Notes: generated by a model from the letters alone, not told the origin. Positions 7,857 to 18,876 are shown, numbered from the stretch's first letter. The stretch is 64,000 nt of DNA from Nitrincola lacisaponensis (GCF_000691225.1 NZ_JMSZ01000042.1:272458-336457), one strand, 5' to 3'. Made by a program: numbers and translations.

Positions 7857-10121
7857 CTACACCTCATCAAAATCGGTTCCTGGTTCCGGGTTCGAACGTG
7901 CCTGATCGGGCTGTGTATTCAGCCCTTTTTCAGCACGACGCGAGGCAGGGGTACTGACAAGATTGAGGGCAGCAGGAGGGGCTGAACCATCTTTGTTCTG
8001 ACCGAAATAGAGTGTCAGGTGAGGGAACGGAATCTCGATACCAGCTGCATCCAGATGACGTTTAACCAGTCGGTTGTAGGCACGTCCGATTGACCATTGA
8101 GCGCCAGGCAGTGTTTTGATACGTACCCGGATATTGACCGAGTTGTCGGCCAGGGCGGTGACACCCTGTACTTCAAGATCATCCATAATGTTGTCACGTA
8201 CCTCAGGGTCACTCATCAGCTCATCAAATGCGGCGCGCAGATGAACAATAACTTCGTCTGTATCTTCGCGATAGGCGACACCATATTCACCCACATGGTA
8301 GCCATAGCCGCGCATGTAGTTGGAAACACTGGTAATCGACGAAAAGGGGATCAGGTGGTAGGTGCCAAAACGATCACGCAGCCCCAGTGAGCGGATGGTT
8401 AGGTTTTCAGCGGTGCCGGTGATGCCGTCGGCAGTCACTACATCACCGGTATTAATGGCATTTTCCAGCTGTATAAATACCCCGGTAATCACATCCTTGA
8501 CCAGTGTCTGGGCGCCAAAGCCGATCGCCAGACCGACGACACCGGCACCGGCGATGAGCGGGCCAATATTCAGACCCAGCTCAGCCAGCGTAATCATCAC
8601 GGTGAACACGATCAGGGTAATCATCACTGCGTTGCTCAGCAGCTTGAGCAGCGTCCGTTGGCGTGCACTGGCCGCCCCCCGGCCCGTTGTGGGATTCAGC
8701 TGGTGTTCTACCCAGCTGGCAAATGCAATCCAGAGCAGCTTGGCCACCAGCAGGATAATGGCAACCGAGAGGGCTGAACCAATAATACGGGTACCTGCTT
8801 CCGAGTTAAGCCAGTCAGAGACATTGAACAGCGACCAGGCATCCAGTACAAATGCAAAAACGACCAGCATGATGACCAGTCGTACCACTTTCAGCGAGGT
8901 AGGGATAAATTCGTTCAGACGTTGTTCCAGTGCAGGGAAACGTTGTTTCAGTTCATCTGAAATGCGCATTTGTCGTGAAATCATCTGCGTCAGCAAGGCT
9001 GAAATAAACAGACCGACAACGATCGCCAGCAGTGTTTGCAAACTCGCCTGCAGCATCACCGGCAGTGCATCTTCGGGACGGATTGCCGTGACCAGCAGTA
9101 ACCCGGCGAAATAGGCAATTGCCAGCAAATGCCAGCTGCGTGACAGCATATTCAGCAGTACTGTGGTAAAGGCAAAATCGGCTTGTTCAGCCTGCTCGCT
9201 GATGTTCAGTGCCACACGTTTCTTGTTTTGCAAAATGATGGCCAGGGCATAGGCAAACGCGATCAGCATGATAATCAGACTGAGCAGATGTCCCAGTGCC
9301 GGCGCCAGGTAAAAATTGACAACAGGCACCAGTAACAGCATACCGTAGCCGATAAAGCTGCTGATGCGTGCCAGCCAGGCATTCCAGTAGGCTGCTGTTT
9401 CTGCACAGAAAGGCAGAAGTCTGAGGCGGTCATAGCGTGCCGAGAAAAACAGACGAACCATCGCCTTGAACAGTTCGATGACCAGAAACGCGTTCAGAAA
9501 CAGAGATTGTACTGTCTCCATCTCGCCCAGTTCACCAATAAGGAACAGTGCAATGCTGTAACCGGCCACCCAGGCCAGCAGAATGGTGAGCAGATCCACC
9601 ACCCATGCGCCCAGTACGACTCCCAGGCGTGTCAGTAGTCGGCCAGCGCCTGGTTGGGTGTTGACCAGATTGTTAGCGTAGCGAAACAGTGGTATCGCCA
9701 GTTTGCGCAGCACCAGATAACTGGCCAGGGTGGCAATAATGACATACAGAAAGTTCAGCGCATGAGGGACCAGCAGGTGCCACTCGGTCTGACCGAGTGT
9801 GGATATCGCGTCCAGCGCATTCAGAATCTGCGTGGTGAGTTGTTGCGCAAAGGCTTGGGTGGTATCCGCCACCTGCTGTACCAGCGTCAGCTGTTCGCTA
9901 TCTGCTGCGCCTTCCTCGGCTGTTGCCAGTGCCCTCAGCTCGCGGATCAACTGGTCGCGGGTTTCAGGATTTTCCAGCAAATCCGCCAGGAGCTGCGACG
10001 ATGTCGCCGGTTGGCTGGCAGGGCCTGTATCGGCCTGCACAGAGATCGACAGCCCGATCAGAAGTAACACAAAAAAGGAGTGAAGTAAGCGTTGCGTCAG
10101 TCCTGGCAGGTTTGTGCTCAT
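7857..10121 (-). CDS. YbiO-type mechanosensitive channel of the MscS family
   Basis: The protein has 754 residues, close to E. coli YbiO (741 aa). It has a signal peptide (cleavage near VQA-DT), a periplasmic region with ELLENPETRDQLI-type helices, about ten membrane helices, and the MscS pore and beta domain. The pore region is GAGVVGLAIGFGAQTLVKD, and FIQLENAINTGDVV and HLIPFSSITSVSNY follow in the family order. Such inner-membrane channels release solutes on hypo-osmotic shock. It starts 11 bp after the rsxE stop with AGGA upstream, so it is probably the last gene of the rsx operon. A strong terminator follows. Confidence 0.9.
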   Translation of the reverse strand: MSTNLPGLTQRLLHSFFVLLLIGLSISVQADTGPASQPATSSQLLADLLENPETRDQLIRELRALATAEEGAADSEQLTLVQQVADTTQAFAQQLTTQILNALDAISTLGQTEWHLLVPHALNFLYVIIATLASYLVLRKLAIPLFRYANNLVNTQPGAGRLLTRLGVVLGAWVVDLLTILLAWVAGYSIALFLIGELGEMETVQSLFLNAFLVIELFKAMVRLFFSARYDRLRLLPFCAETAAYWNAWLARISSFIGYGMLLLVPVVNFYLAPALGHLLSLIIMLIAFAYALAIILQNKKRVALNISEQAEQADFAFTTVLLNMLSRSWHLLAIAYFAGLLLVTAIRPEDALPVMLQASLQTLLAIVVGLFISALLTQMISRQMRISDELKQRFPALEQRLNEFIPTSLKVVRLVIMLVVFAFVLDAWSLFNVSDWLNSEAGTRIIGSALSVAIILLVAKLLWIAFASWVEHQLNPTTGRGAASARQRTLLKLLSNAVMITLIVFTVMITLAELGLNIGPLIAGAGVVGLAIGFGAQTLVKDVITGVFIQLENAINTGDVVTADGITGTAENLTIRSLGLRDRFGTYHLIPFSSITSVSNYMRGYGYHVGEYGVAYREDTDEVIVHLRAAFDELMSDPEVRDNIMDDLEVQGVTALADNSVNIRVRIKTLPGAQWSIGRAYNRLVKRHLDAAGIEIPFPHLTLYFGQNKDGSAPPAALNLVSTPASRRAEKGLNTQPDQARSNPEPGTDFDEV

Positions 10122-10132
10122 GATATCCTGTG

Positions 10133-10840
10133 TTATCCGGTAATTCTGACCCGCTTACTGGCAACCGGGTCGGTTTGTGTGGATTTTGATTTTTCTATAC
10201 GTTGTTTCAGTTTAGCATCGATCAAATTTTTCAGAGCAATCAATAAACCCATGCCGACAAATGCGCCTGGCGGCAGAGCGGCAAACAGAAAGCCGCGATA
10301 ATTCTCAACCAGGGTGATTTGCCAGCTGCGCGCGGTTTCTCCAAACAGCAGATGCATGTTACTGAACAGTGTGCCAGCTCCAAGGGCCTCACGCATGGCA
10401 CCCAGCAGGATCAGTACAATACTGAAGCCGATGCCCATCATCAGACCATCAACCACTGCGGCCGGGACCGGGTTACGTGACGCAAAGGCATCAGCGCGTC
10501 CCATAATCGCACAGTTGGTGACGATCAATGGAATGAAAATCCCCAGAATTAGGAACAGCTCATAGGTCAGTGCTTGCATCAGCAGCTCTATTGCGGTGAC
10601 GAAGGCGGCGATGATCATCACGAAAATTGGTAAACGCACCGCTTCGGGCACTTGATGACGAAACAGGGAGACGGTCAGGTTGGAACCCACCAGTACCACG
10701 GTGGTGGCAATGCCCAGACCTATTGCGTTGACAACGCTGCCAGTCACAGCCAGTAGCGGGCAGAGCCCGAGCAGTTGAACCAGTGCCGGGTTATTGTGCC
10801 ACAGGCCGTCCAGCGTGATTTTCCGGAGTTCAGGATTCAT
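10133..10840 (-). CDS. rsxE: Electron transport complex subunit RsxE
   Basis: This 235-residue integral membrane protein (about six helices) aligns with E. coli RsxE, including [31 protein letters not shown] and the [11 protein letters not shown] end. It forms part of the Rnf-type complex, which couples electron flow between ferredoxin and NAD(H) to an ion gradient and, as Rsx in E. coli, keeps SoxR reduced. Its ATG overlaps the rsxG stop by 11 bp, with GAGG upstream. Confidence 0.96.
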   Translation of the reverse strand: MNPELRKITLDGLWHNNPALVQLLGLCPLLAVTGSVVNAIGLGIATTVVLVGSNLTVSLFRHQVPEAVRLPIFVMIIAAFVTAIELLMQALTYELFLILGIFIPLIVTNCAIMGRADAFASRNPVPAAVVDGLMMGIGFSIVLILLGAMREALGAGTLFSNMHLLFGETARSWQITLVENYRGFLFAALPPGAFVGMGLLIALKNLIDAKLKQRIEKSKSTQTDPVASKRVRITG

Positions 10841-11495
10841 TTGGATGACCTCGTTCTGTTTCAGACGTTGCTGTCCGGGTGACGGGTGTCAGCAACTGTG
10901 CTTTACGCTGTTCAAAATAGGCCAGTGTATCAGCCACGCGACGAACGACAGCTCTGGGGGTAATGGTTGCCCCGGTAAATTGATCAAACTCACCACCATC
11001 CTTGCGAACATTCCAGCGCTGATCCTGCTCGCCCCACCAGCGCAGGTCGTCGAAACTGTGTATCCAGTCCGACTTTTCTACTTCAATCTTATCACCAAGT
11101 CCGGGTGTTTCGCGATGGCTGACCACCCTGACGCCCGCAACACGGCCATCTCGCCAGATACCGACCAGCAGGTGAATATCACCACTGTAACCATCATGTG
11201 CGGTGACTGGCAGAATCACCGCCTGTACCTGATTATCGACGATACTCTGAAACACACGTATGGGTTCATGCATGCCGAGTTCCGGTGCTGGCAGAGAAAG
11301 CGTTTGCAGATGCAGGTTGGGGTCCAGTGACTGCGGCAGAATCTCATACAGAATACGTGCCTGGTGTGCTTCCTGATTGGCCGCAATGCGATCCTGCGTG
11401 AGCACCTGAGTGATGGCAATCAATCCGGCGGTGACGGCGGCAAACAGTGAAATGCCCAGCGTATTGCGACGAATGCTGTTGAGTAGTTCCTGCAT
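10830..11495 (-). CDS. rsxG: Electron transport complex subunit RsxG
   Basis: The subunit carries covalently bound FMN; the attachment threonine lies in [14 protein letters not shown] (consensus S/TGAT). One N-terminal membrane anchor precedes a periplasmic FMN-binding domain. The start at 11495 ([12 protein letters not shown], 221 aa) is chosen because GGAGG lies eight bases upstream and because it matches E. coli RsxG. An in-frame upstream start would run 17 bp into rsxD. It overlaps rsxE by 11 bp. Confidence 0.95.
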   Translation of the reverse strand: MQELLNSIRRNTLGISLFAAVTAGLIAITQVLTQDRIAANQEAHQARILYEILPQSLDPNLHLQTLSLPAPELGMHEPIRVFQSIVDNQVQAVILPVTAHDGYSGDIHLLVGIWRDGRVAGVRVVSHRETPGLGDKIEVEKSDWIHSFDDLRWWGEQDQRWNVRKDGGEFDQFTGATITPRAVVRRVADTLAYFEQRKAQLLTPVTRTATSETERGHPNES

Positions 11496-11496
11496 C

Positions 11497-12555
11497 TTAT
11501 CGCCCTCCACCAATACCGCGATTGGCGCGCCGATGACCGTAGCTGCGCGGCTGGGTATAGTGATCGATAAAGGGCGCTGCCAGGTTCATCAGCAAAATGG
11601 CGAAGGCGGCCGCATCCGGAAAACTGCCCCAGGTGCGAATGATGTAAATCAGTGCACCGACGCCGATCCCAAACACAATTTTGCCGCGATTGCTGGTTGC
11701 ACAGGACACCGGGTCAGTGGCAATAAAAAAGGCACACATCATTGTTGCACCGACCCCTATATGTACAAAGGGATCGGCAAAGTTGGACGGATCACCTGCA
11801 TAAAACAGGCTGGACAGCAGGAACAGGATGGAAATCATGGCAAAGGGTGCGTGCCAGGTGATCACCTTGCGATAGATCAGAAAAACCCCGCCCATCAGCC
11901 AGGCTGCACTGATACCGTACCAGGCAAAAACCCCATCACTGAGAACCGGTACATTACGCCAGACCTCTTCCGTGGTCATGCCGCCACGATGTTTCAGGAC
12001 TTCAAGCGGGGTGGCGCCGGTATATGCATCAATCAAATGATGGTTCACACCACTGAAAATAATCATCAGACTTTCAGGGAAACTGGCTAATGCCTTCCAG
12101 CTGTCACCAATGAGTACGAAGGGTGCATTCCACTGGGTCATTTCTACCGGAAAGGAGATCAGCAGTAGTGCATAGGCCACCATGGCCGGATTAAAGGGGT
12201 TGTTGCCCAGTCCGCCATACAGGTGTTTGGCAATCACTATAGCGGTAAAACTGCCAATCACCACGACCCACCAGGGGGCAAAAGGGGGAATTGCCAGTGC
12301 CAGCAATATCGCTGTGACCAGTGCGCTGCCATCGCGTAGAAAGAACAGTATCGGACGCTTGCGTAATCGCAGGCAGACAGCTTCAAACAGCAGTGCGGAA
12401 GTGGCTGCCAGACACAATTGAATCAGACTTCCCCAGCCAAAAAAGAAGGTCAGTGCCAGCAGGGCAGGCAGGGTCGCCAGTAATACCAGTCGCATGACAC
12501 GGTCGGTTGCATTGGCTTTGGAAACATGTGGCGAGCTGAGGTGTATCAGAGCCAT
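11497..12555 (-). CDS. rsxD: Electron transport complex subunit RsxD
   Basis: This 352-residue polytopic membrane subunit has a covalent FMN site at DAYTGATPLEVLK. Other landmarks are HLYGGLGNNPFNPAM and ATDPVSCATSNRGKIVFG, as in RnfD/RsxD and NqrB. It transfers electrons through the membrane part of the complex. Its ATG shares one base with the rsxC stop (TGATG), and rsxG begins 1 bp after its own stop, so expression is tightly coupled. Confidence 0.96.
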   Translation of the reverse strand: MALIHLSSPHVSKANATDRVMRLVLLATLPALLALTFFFGWGSLIQLCLAATSALLFEAVCLRLRKRPILFFLRDGSALVTAILLALAIPPFAPWWVVVIGSFTAIVIAKHLYGGLGNNPFNPAMVAYALLLISFPVEMTQWNAPFVLIGDSWKALASFPESLMIIFSGVNHHLIDAYTGATPLEVLKHRGGMTTEEVWRNVPVLSDGVFAWYGISAAWLMGGVFLIYRKVITWHAPFAMISILFLLSSLFYAGDPSNFADPFVHIGVGATMMCAFFIATDPVSCATSNRGKIVFGIGVGALIYIIRTWGSFPDAAAFAILLMNLAAPFIDHYTQPRSYGHRRANRGIGGGR

Positions 12556-14252
12556 CAGTGCTGTACTCCTGTCGCATTTTGCCAGGCCTGTTCGGCTGCC
12601 TGGGCGCTTTGTTCCAGTTGAAGTACCGTGGCTTCCAGCTTGTCTGTGCCGTCCAGTCCTTTTTCCTGTGCATTCTTCAGCGCATCACGGGCTTTTTTCA
12701 GCTTGGTGCGGGCGATGGAGGCGGCCGTTTTCAGTTTTTTTAATTCCGCTTCCGGGTCCTGCTCGCCTGCATCAGCCTGTTCAGCTTCCGCTTTTTTACG
12801 AGCCTGTTCACGCGCAGCTGCTTCAGCACGCTCTTTACGGCGCTGTTCCTTTTCCTGCTCTTCGCGTGCCAGACGTGCCTGCCGTGCTTCGAAACGCTCG
12901 CGTGCCTGTGCAGCCTTCAGTTGTTCTGCTTCTTCATTGCGTATTTCAGACTTGGCAAAGCGGTAGTGCTGTACCAGTGGAATATTGCTCGGGCAGACAT
13001 AGGCGCAGGCACCACACTCGATACAGTCAAACAGGTTGTGGTGACGAGCCTTATCAAACTCGCGCCCTTTGGCAAACCAGAACAATTGTTGTGGCAGCAG
13101 CGATGCCGGACAGACCTGTTCACACATGCCGCAGCGTATACAGGGCTGTGCCGGTGGCGAGGGAGGCATCTCTTCACGTGTAGCGGCGATGATACAGTTG
13201 GTGGTTTTGATCACCGGAATACGGTCATCTTCGATGGAGATGCCCATCATGGGGCCGCCCATGACCAGCCGGAACATACGTGATCTGTCTACTTCAGCCG
13301 ATTCCAGCAGGACAGAGAAGGGCGTACCGATCAGCACTTCATAGTTTTGCCGGTGTCCCAAGGCAAAGCCTGTCAGTGTCACAATACGCGAAATCAGTGG
13401 TTCGCCGAGTATTACTGCACGGTAAATAGCCGCAGCCGTCCCCACATTCTGGCAGACAATCCCGACATCGGCAGGAATAGAACCACTGGCAACTTCGATA
13501 CCAGTCAGCAGCTGAATCAGCTGTTTTTCGCCACCGGAAGGGTAGCGGGTTGGTACTACGACCAGATCAATCGGCAGCTTGCGGGCTCGGATAGCATCCC
13601 GCAGTGCTTTGATTGCATTAGGTTTGTTGTCTTCAATGCCGATCAGAATATGGCTGGGTTGCAGCAGGTGTGCGATGATCTCGATACCCGACAGGATCTC
13701 GTCGGGACGCTCGCGCATCAGCGCATCATCGGCGGTGATATAGGGTTCGCACTCGGCTGCATTAATGATCAGGGTGTTGACGATATGATCCCGTCCGAGA
13801 TTCAGCTTGATATCGGTAGGGAAGCCTGCACCACCCAGGCCTGCAATCCCGGCATTACGGATATGACGGATCAGTGCCTGTTTGTCGAGTTGTTGATAGT
13901 CGGTCAGCGGCTGGCGCTCAATCCATTGCTCCTGACCATCTGTTTCGATAACGATGCAGGGGGACTCCAGACCCGAAGCATGGGGTACCGGTTGCAGTCC
14001 GATGTAGGTGATGCTGCCTGAACTGGGTGCATGAATCGCTGCACTGACATGGCCACTGGGTTCCGCAATTTTTTGTCCTTTCAGGACTGTATCGCCAACG
14101 GCGACCAGCGGTGTCGCGGGTTTGCCGATATGCTGCTGCAACGGCAAAATCAGCCGTGCTGGCAGCGGTGCCTGGCGGATCGGTGCTCCCAGCGACTGGC
14201 GCTTGTTTTCCGGTGGGTGTACACCACCATGAAAGCTGTACAGGCGGGTCAT
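12555..14252 (-). CDS. rsxC: Electron transport complex subunit RsxC
   Basis: This is the NADH- and FMN-binding peripheral subunit, 565 residues from the ATG at 14252 ([17 protein letters not shown]), which has GGGAGG upstream and a 4-bp ATGA overlap with rsxB. Longer upstream starts lie inside rsx[14 protein letters not shown] forms the nucleotide-binding part. Two [4Fe-4S] motifs follow: [12 protein letters not shown] and [12 protein letters not shown]. The tail (about 440-560) is a charged, Ala/Lys/Glu-rich helical segment, shorter than in E. coli RsxC (740 aa), whose tail is repetitive. Tail length varies in this family. Confidence 0.95.
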   Translation of the reverse strand: MTRLYSFHGGVHPPENKRQSLGAPIRQAPLPARLILPLQQHIGKPATPLVAVGDTVLKGQKIAEPSGHVSAAIHAPSSGSITYIGLQPVPHASGLESPCIVIETDGQEQWIERQPLTDYQQLDKQALIRHIRNAGIAGLGGAGFPTDIKLNLGRDHIVNTLIINAAECEPYITADDALMRERPDEILSGIEIIAHLLQPSHILIGIEDNKPNAIKALRDAIRARKLPIDLVVVPTRYPSGGEKQLIQLLTGIEVASGSIPADVGIVCQNVGTAAAIYRAVILGEPLISRIVTLTGFALGHRQNYEVLIGTPFSVLLESAEVDRSRMFRLVMGGPMMGISIEDDRIPVIKTTNCIIAATREEMPPSPPAQPCIRCGMCEQVCPASLLPQQLFWFAKGREFDKARHHNLFDCIECGACAYVCPSNIPLVQHYRFAKSEIRNEEAEQLKAAQARERFEARQARLAREEQEKEQRRKERAEAAAREQARKKAEAEQADAGEQDPEAELKKLKTAASIARTKLKKARDALKNAQEKGLDGTDKLEATVLQLEQSAQAAEQAWQNATGVQH

Positions 14253-14848
14253 TGAGAACCTCCCTGCAGCAGATGTCCTCGTCCACGATCCGTCAGGATC
14301 AGGTTGGGATCGGAAACCGGCGCAGGCCATTTCCAGTTCGTCGGAGTCACGGGTAACGGCAACATATCGATACAATCAACCGGGCAGGGTTCAACACAGA
14401 GATCACAACCGGTACATTCGCTGACAATCACGGTATGCATCTGTTTGGCCGCACCGAGAATGGCATCAACAGGGCAGGCCTGAATACATTTGGTACAGCC
14501 AATGCACTCGTCTTCGCGAATATAGGCTACGGTTTTGGGTTGTTCTTCTCCGTGCTCGGAATCCAGAGGCACAACTTCCCGGTCCAGCAGATCCGCCAGG
14601 GCTTCAATGGTGCTCTGACCACCGGGAGGGCACTTGTTAATGGCATCGCCATTGGAGATGGCTTCAGCATAGGGGCGACAGCCGGGATATCCGCATTGAC
14701 CGCACTGAGTCTGGGGGAGCAGGGCGTCGATCTGCTCGACTATCGGGTCACCTTCAACGCGAAAACGCACCGCAGCGAAGCCCAGAATCAGACCGAATAC
14801 CAGTGCCAATAACAGCAGAATCAGTACGGCGGTTACAATCGTTGTCAT
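14249..14848 (-). CDS. rsxB: Electron transport complex subunit RsxB
   Basis: This 199-residue membrane-anchored polyferredoxin begins with one helix ([15 protein letters not shown]). A C-x2-C-x4-C cluster follows ([17 protein letters not shown]), then two ferredoxin clusters ([12 protein letters not shown] and [12 protein letters not shown]). It carries electrons between ferredoxin and the membrane subunits. It sits 13 bp after rsxA and overlaps rsxC by 4 bp. Confidence 0.96.
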   Translation of the reverse strand: MTTIVTAVLILLLLALVFGLILGFAAVRFRVEGDPIVEQIDALLPQTQCGQCGYPGCRPYAEAISNGDAINKCPPGGQSTIEALADLLDREVVPLDSEHGEEQPKTVAYIREDECIGCTKCIQACPVDAILGAAKQMHTVIVSECTGCDLCVEPCPVDCIDMLPLPVTPTNWKWPAPVSDPNLILTDRGRGHLLQGGSQ

Positions 14849-14861
14849 GCCGATATCACCC

Positions 14862-15443
14862 TCAGACCCTGACCAGTCCGGTGAATCCCATGAAGGCCAG
14901 GGACATGAGTCCTGCCGTCACCATCCCGATTGCAGCACCTCTGAAGGTGACAGGAACATCTGCTACGGCGATGCGCTCACGCAGTGCCGAGAACAGCACC
15001 AGCGCCATGGAGAAGCCGGCTGCTGCACCGAAACCGTAGGCGATGGATTCAATAAAGTTGTTCTGCTTCTGAATATTCAGCAGGGCGACACCCAGTACGG
15101 CACAGTTGGTGGTAATCAGGGGCAGAAAAATGCCCAGTAACTTGTGCAGCAGCGGGCTGGTTTTGTGAACCACCATTTCAGTGAATTGCACCACCACGGC
15201 AATGACCAGAATGAAAGAGATGGTCCTTAGCCAGGTGATATCAAAAGGCAGCAGCAGATAGCGGTATACCAGGTAACTGCAAACGGATGCGAGTGTAAGT
15301 ACAAAGGTGGTTGCCAGCGACATCCCCATGGCCGTTTCCAGTTTGTTGGAGACACCCATAAAGGGGCACAGTCCCAGAAACTGTACCAATACAAAGTTGT
15401 TGACCAGCACGGTACTGATCAGAATAAGCAGAAATTCATTCAT
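14862..15443 (-). CDS. rsxA: Electron transport complex subunit RsxA
   Basis: This six-helix membrane subunit is the first gene of the rsx operon. From the ATG at 15443 ([11 protein letters not shown]) it is 193 aa, exactly the E. coli RsxA length; an upstream in-frame start would add nine residues with no family support. [20 protein letters not shown] and [18 protein letters not shown] hold the conserved cysteines of the membrane Fe-S centre shared with RsxE. The Shine-Dalgarno is weak. Confidence 0.95.
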   Translation of the reverse strand: MNEFLLILISTVLVNNFVLVQFLGLCPFMGVSNKLETAMGMSLATTFVLTLASVCSYLVYRYLLLPFDITWLRTISFILVIAVVVQFTEMVVHKTSPLLHKLLGIFLPLITTNCAVLGVALLNIQKQNNFIESIAYGFGAAAGFSMALVLFSALRERIAVADVPVTFRGAAIGMVTAGLMSLAFMGFTGLVRV

Positions 15444-15618
15444 GCGCTTGGTCAGTGAATCCTGAAGCAATGAGTGAAGCAGGCAATATTTCGGTGATCT
15501 GCATAGTTTAACGGATTCCGCCCCTCAGGGTACAGTCGCGTGTTGTTGATCCAGCGCAACTGAACACCTATTTGAGGAGCGGAAAGCTGTTTTGCTTCAA
15601 TTATCTATGTCTGGGTAT

Positions 15619-17301
15619 TCAGCTAGGTTCCGTCAGTTGTTTGAGTAACTGTTGCGTCAAGGATTCCAGATCCTGCGACGTCTGATCCAGGTCCAGTGTC
15701 TGGGCCGAGGGCAGAGAGTACTCGACATCGGTTAGCAGAATAATTCCCTGTGCCAGTAACCAGTCAATCCAGGCTGCTGCTGAATCAGCCGTCAGCGGTG
15801 GTGCGGATGATTGATCCAGCGCCCAGGCCTGTAGACCACGTTCAAACAGTGCTTTTTCCAGACTGTAAATAACTGTTTTACGTGCCGTCTGGCTACCACC
15901 GATCACTTGAAGGCAGCGCGCCTGCTGTTTCAGACGTTGTTGCCACAGCGTCTGGTTGAGCTGCGATTGATCTGTCAGGTTCAGGCTTGCGGATGCTGAG
16001 TCGCCGCTTTGTATCATGCCGGCAGCCACTGTGCGGTTGGTCAGACGGTCAACCAGAATGAAGGCACCGGTGCCTTTGTGTTGCGTATAGTCGTCAGCTA
16101 CCACCGGGCGCTCCAGGGTGATGTCGACCTGTGCAATCTCATTCAGTTCCAGCACGCCTGCGGGTGACTGCTGCAGCGTATTGACGTCGATACGGTGGTG
16201 AATGCGGCTGACACGACCGGTTTGGCGGCTGGTGGCCAGCTTGACCTCGTAATCGCGTGCCGGGTTGAGCGGTTGCTCATCCATCCACACCAGATGTGCA
16301 GCGAAGGTCAGGCGAGTCTGAGGAACCGCCCGGCTGTGTACCAGCAGGTCACCACGGGAAATGTCTATCTCATCTTCCAGGGTCAGGGTAATGGCCATGG
16401 GAGCAAAGGCGCGCTGTAACTCGCCTTCCCAGGTAACAATTGAACGTACCCGGCTTTGTTTGCCGGATGGCAACACGGTCACGGCATCACCAACTTCAAT
16501 CACCCCGGAAGACAGCGTGCCACAATAGCCGCGGAAATTCAGGTTGGGACGGTTGACATACTGTACCGGGAAGCGCAATTCATCGAAGTTCTGGTCACGC
16601 GAGATTTCAATCGCTTCCAGCTGCGACATGAGTGGCAGGCCCTGATACCAGGGCATGTTGGCAGATGGATTGACGACATTATCGCCCTGCAGGGCAGAGA
16701 TGGGTGCAAACTGAATATCAGGAAGATTCAGGGATTTGGCAAATTCCAGATAGTCGGCTTTGATCTGGTTAAAGCGTTCCTCGCTGTAGTCCACCAAGTC
16801 CATCTTGTTGATTGCAACAAGTGTATGGCGAATGCCCAGCAAGGAGACGATAAAGCTGTGGCGACGTGTCTGTACTTGAACACCATGACGTGCATCGATC
16901 AGGATGATTGCCAGATCACAGGTAGAGGCACCTGTAGCCATGTTGCGGGTGTACTGCTCATGGCCCGGGGTGTCGGCAATGATGAACTTGCGTTTTGCGG
17001 TAGAGAAGTAGCGATAGGCAACGTCGATGGTAATGCCCTGTTCGCGTTCAGCCTGCAGGCCGTCGACCAGCAGTGCCAGATCCACAGTTTCACCGGTGGT
17101 ACCGACTTTCTTGCTGTCCTGGGTAATGGCAGCCAGTTGATCTTCATAGATCATTTTGGAGTCATGCAGCAGGCGACCGATCAGGGTGGATTTTCCATCG
17201 TCCACACTGCCACAGGTCAGGAGGCGTAACAGCTCCTTGTTTTCATGCTGGTGCAAATAGGTTTTGATATCGCTGGCAATCAGTTCGCTCTGGTGGCTCA
17301 T
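15619..17301 (-). CDS. cysN: Sulfate adenylyltransferase GTPase subunit with degenerate APS-kinase-like tail
   Basis: With CysD it makes adenylylsulfate (APS) from sulfate and ATP, driven by GTP hydrolysis. Residues 1-450 align with E. coli CysN (475 aa): G1 [14 protein letters not shown]3 [13 protein letters not shown]4 NKMD. The protein is 560 aa, and from C463 the tail [15 protein letters not shown]...[12 protein letters not shown] resembles the start of an APS kinase (CysC), as in fused CysNC. The P-loop is broken (ARKT where GKST/GKT is expected), the DGD substrate motif is missing and only about 98 residues remain. Kinase activity is unlikely. The APS-type cysH in this window means APS kinase is not needed. 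Confidence 0.95.
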   Translation of the reverse strand: MSHQSELIASDIKTYLHQHENKELLRLLTCGSVDDGKSTLIGRLLHDSKMIYEDQLAAITQDSKKVGTTGETVDLALLVDGLQAEREQGITIDVAYRYFSTAKRKFIIADTPGHEQYTRNMATGASTCDLAIILIDARHGVQVQTRRHSFIVSLLGIRHTLVAINKMDLVDYSEERFNQIKADYLEFAKSLNLPDIQFAPISALQGDNVVNPSANMPWYQGLPLMSQLEAIEISRDQNFDELRFPVQYVNRPNLNFRGYCGTLSSGVIEVGDAVTVLPSGKQSRVRSIVTWEGELQRAFAPMAITLTLEDEIDISRGDLLVHSRAVPQTRLTFAAHLVWMDEQPLNPARDYEVKLATSRQTGRVSRIHHRIDVNTLQQSPAGVLELNEIAQVDITLERPVVADDYTQHKGTGAFILVDRLTNRTVAAGMIQSGDSASASLNLTDQSQLNQTLWQQRLKQQARCLQVIGGSQTARKTVIYSLEKALFERGLQAWALDQSSAPPLTADSAAAWIDWLLAQGIILLTDVEYSLPSAQTLDLDQTSQDLESLTQQLLKQLTEPS

Positions 17302-17370
17302 GTATTCAGTCTCTTGGCTCTGTCGTGTTGCAGCGCTGTGTTCTCGAGCGCTGTACTATTCAGCGGATAC

Positions 17371-18288
17371 TCAGAAATACCCTTCCATCTTTTTTTGCTC
17401 CATGGAGCCGGCACCATCGTGATCGATAGCACGCCCCTGGCGCTCGGAAGTGGTGGCCAGCAGCATTTCCTGAATAATCTCTTCAAGGCTGTCTGCCTCG
17501 GATTCGATAGCACCGGTCAGGGGGTAGCAGCCAAGGGTACGGAAGCGCACTGACTTCATCACCGGGGTTTCCTCCGGCCGTAAAGGCATGCGTTCATCAT
17601 CGACCATGATCAGCATGCCATCACGGTCAACCACTGGGCGTACAGCAGAGTAGTACAGAGGTACGATGTCGATGTTTTCCAGATAGATGTATTGCCAGAT
17701 ATCCAGCTCAGTCCAGTTCGACAACGGGAAGACGCGAATACTTTCACCCGGATCGACGCGGGTATTGAACAGGTTCCAGAGTTCTGGGCGCTGATTCTTT
17801 GGATCCCAGCGGTGGTTTTTGTCGCGGAAGGAAAAAATACGCTCTTTGGCGCGCGATTTTTCCTCATCGCGGCGGGCTCCACCGAATGCCGCATCGAACT
17901 TGTATTGATTCAACGCCTGCTTGAGTCCCTGGGTTTTCATGATGTCCGTGTGCTTTTTGGAGCCATGCTCAAAAGGACTGATGCCCATGGCAACGCCCTC
18001 CGGGTTGATATGCACAATCAGATCCATACCGGCTTCTTTGGCCATATTGTCACGGAACTGAATCATTTCCCTGAACTTCCAGGTGGTATCCACATGCAGA
18101 AGCGGGAAGGGCGGTGTGCCTGGATAAAAGGCTTTACGGGCCAGATGCAGCATGACTGACGAATCTTTACCGATAGAGTAAAGCATTACCGGGTTGTCAA
18201 ATTCCGCAGCGACTTCGCGGATGATGTGAATACTCTCCGCTTCCAGCTGTTTGAGATGAGTGAGTCGGTCTTCAGGTAATCCCGGCAT
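17371..18288 (-). CDS. cysD: Sulfate adenylyltransferase subunit 2
   Basis: This 305-residue PP-loop ATP pyrophosphatase catalyses adenylation of sulfate. The PP-loop is [29 protein letters not shown] and [17 protein letters not shown] are family landmarks. It sits 69 bp upstream of cysN, forming the cysDN operon. GGAAG precedes the ATG. The 103-bp upstream spacer contains an AT-rich element shared with the cysI promoter. Confidence 0.97.
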   Translation of the reverse strand: MPGLPEDRLTHLKQLEAESIHIIREVAAEFDNPVMLYSIGKDSSVMLHLARKAFYPGTPPFPLLHVDTTWKFREMIQFRDNMAKEAGMDLIVHINPEGVAMGISPFEHGSKKHTDIMKTQGLKQALNQYKFDAAFGGARRDEEKSRAKERIFSFRDKNHRWDPKNQRPELWNLFNTRVDPGESIRVFPLSNWTELDIWQYIYLENIDIVPLYYSAVRPVVDRDGMLIMVDDERMPLRPEETPVMKSVRFRTLGCYPLTGAIESEADSLEEIIQEMLLATTSERQGRAIDHDGAGSMEQKKMEGYF

Positions 18289-18364
18289 GGCAACAAGCTT
18301 CCGTTAATAGCGGTCGTTGATGAAAGATGCCCGGATTATGGCGGATCTGCTATAAAATAAAAAA

Positions 18365-18381
18365 GAATAAATATGAATTTT
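18365..18381 (-). promoter_or_regulatory. Candidate CysB-type element upstream of cysD
   Basis: On the minus strand AAAATTCATATTTATTC lies about 80-95 bp before cysD. The core AAAATTCATA recurs with the same orientation and similar distance upstream of cysI (34951-34960). A weak -10 (CATAAT, 18335-18340) follows, with no good -35, as expected for an activator-dependent promoter. CysB is the natural candidate; this is inference. Confidence 0.4.
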
Positions 18382-18391
18382 TATAGATCAA

Positions 18392-18862
18392 TTAAGAATA
18401 ACCTAATGAATGCTCGTCGGGATGATGGGGTAGCTGAAGCAATTCAATCAGGGCTTGTCGATGTACAGTACCCACCAGATCAGCAAGCGTGTAGCGATCC
18501 AGTACACTGAAAAAGGCTTCCTGGGCCTCGGCGAGCAGTGATTTCAGCCGACAGGCGGAGGTAATCACGCACTGGTTATCGGAGCCAAAACACTCGACCA
18601 ATGGCCGCTCCTGCTCACAGTCGCGGATTAATTGACCAAGATTGATCTCAGCTGCAGGCTTGGGTAGCTGCAGACCGCCATTTTTCCCGCGCTGAGCAGC
18701 GAGGTAGCCACGCTGACTCAGCGCCTGCACCACTTTCATCAGATGGTTGCGGGAAATATTGTAGCGTGTGGCGACTTCGGCAATGGTGCAGGGTTGAGGT
18801 GACTGGGCGGCCACCTGAATCAGTACACGCAGGGTGTAGTCGGTAAAGCGGGTAATATGCAT
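18392..18862 (-). CDS. nsrR: Nitric-oxide-sensing transcriptional repressor NsrR (Rrf2 family)
   Basis: The 156 residues from ATG 18862 (MHITRFTDYTLRVL) align along E. coli NsrR. The winged helix includes ISRNHLMKVVQALSQRGYL and RGKNGG. The Fe-S ligands are C91, C98 and C104 (PLVECFGSDNQCVITSACRL). The gap between the first two is two residues longer than in E. coli. Nitric oxide destroys the cluster and lifts repression. A longer in-frame reading extends back into nnrS and is not the start. It follows nnrS by 14 bp, and an NsrR-type palindrome lies upstream of nnrS, so the pair should be autoregulated. Confidence 0.93.
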   Translation of the reverse strand: MHITRFTDYTLRVLIQVAAQSPQPCTIAEVATRYNISRNHLMKVVQALSQRGYLAAQRGKNGGLQLPKPAAEINLGQLIRDCEQERPLVECFGSDNQCVITSACRLKSLLAEAQEAFFSVLDRYTLADLVGTVHRQALIELLQLPHHPDEHSLGYS

Positions 18863-18876
18863 GGTTGATCCAGGTG

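Noticed and set aside
8362..9114. 250-codon plus-strand ORF opposite the MscS-type gene
   Set aside because: Antisense shadow of a well-supported gene; Ser/Thr/Arg-rich translation without domain.
16456..17229. 257-codon plus-strand ORF opposite cysN
   Set aside because: Antisense shadow of the conserved GTPase region of cysN.
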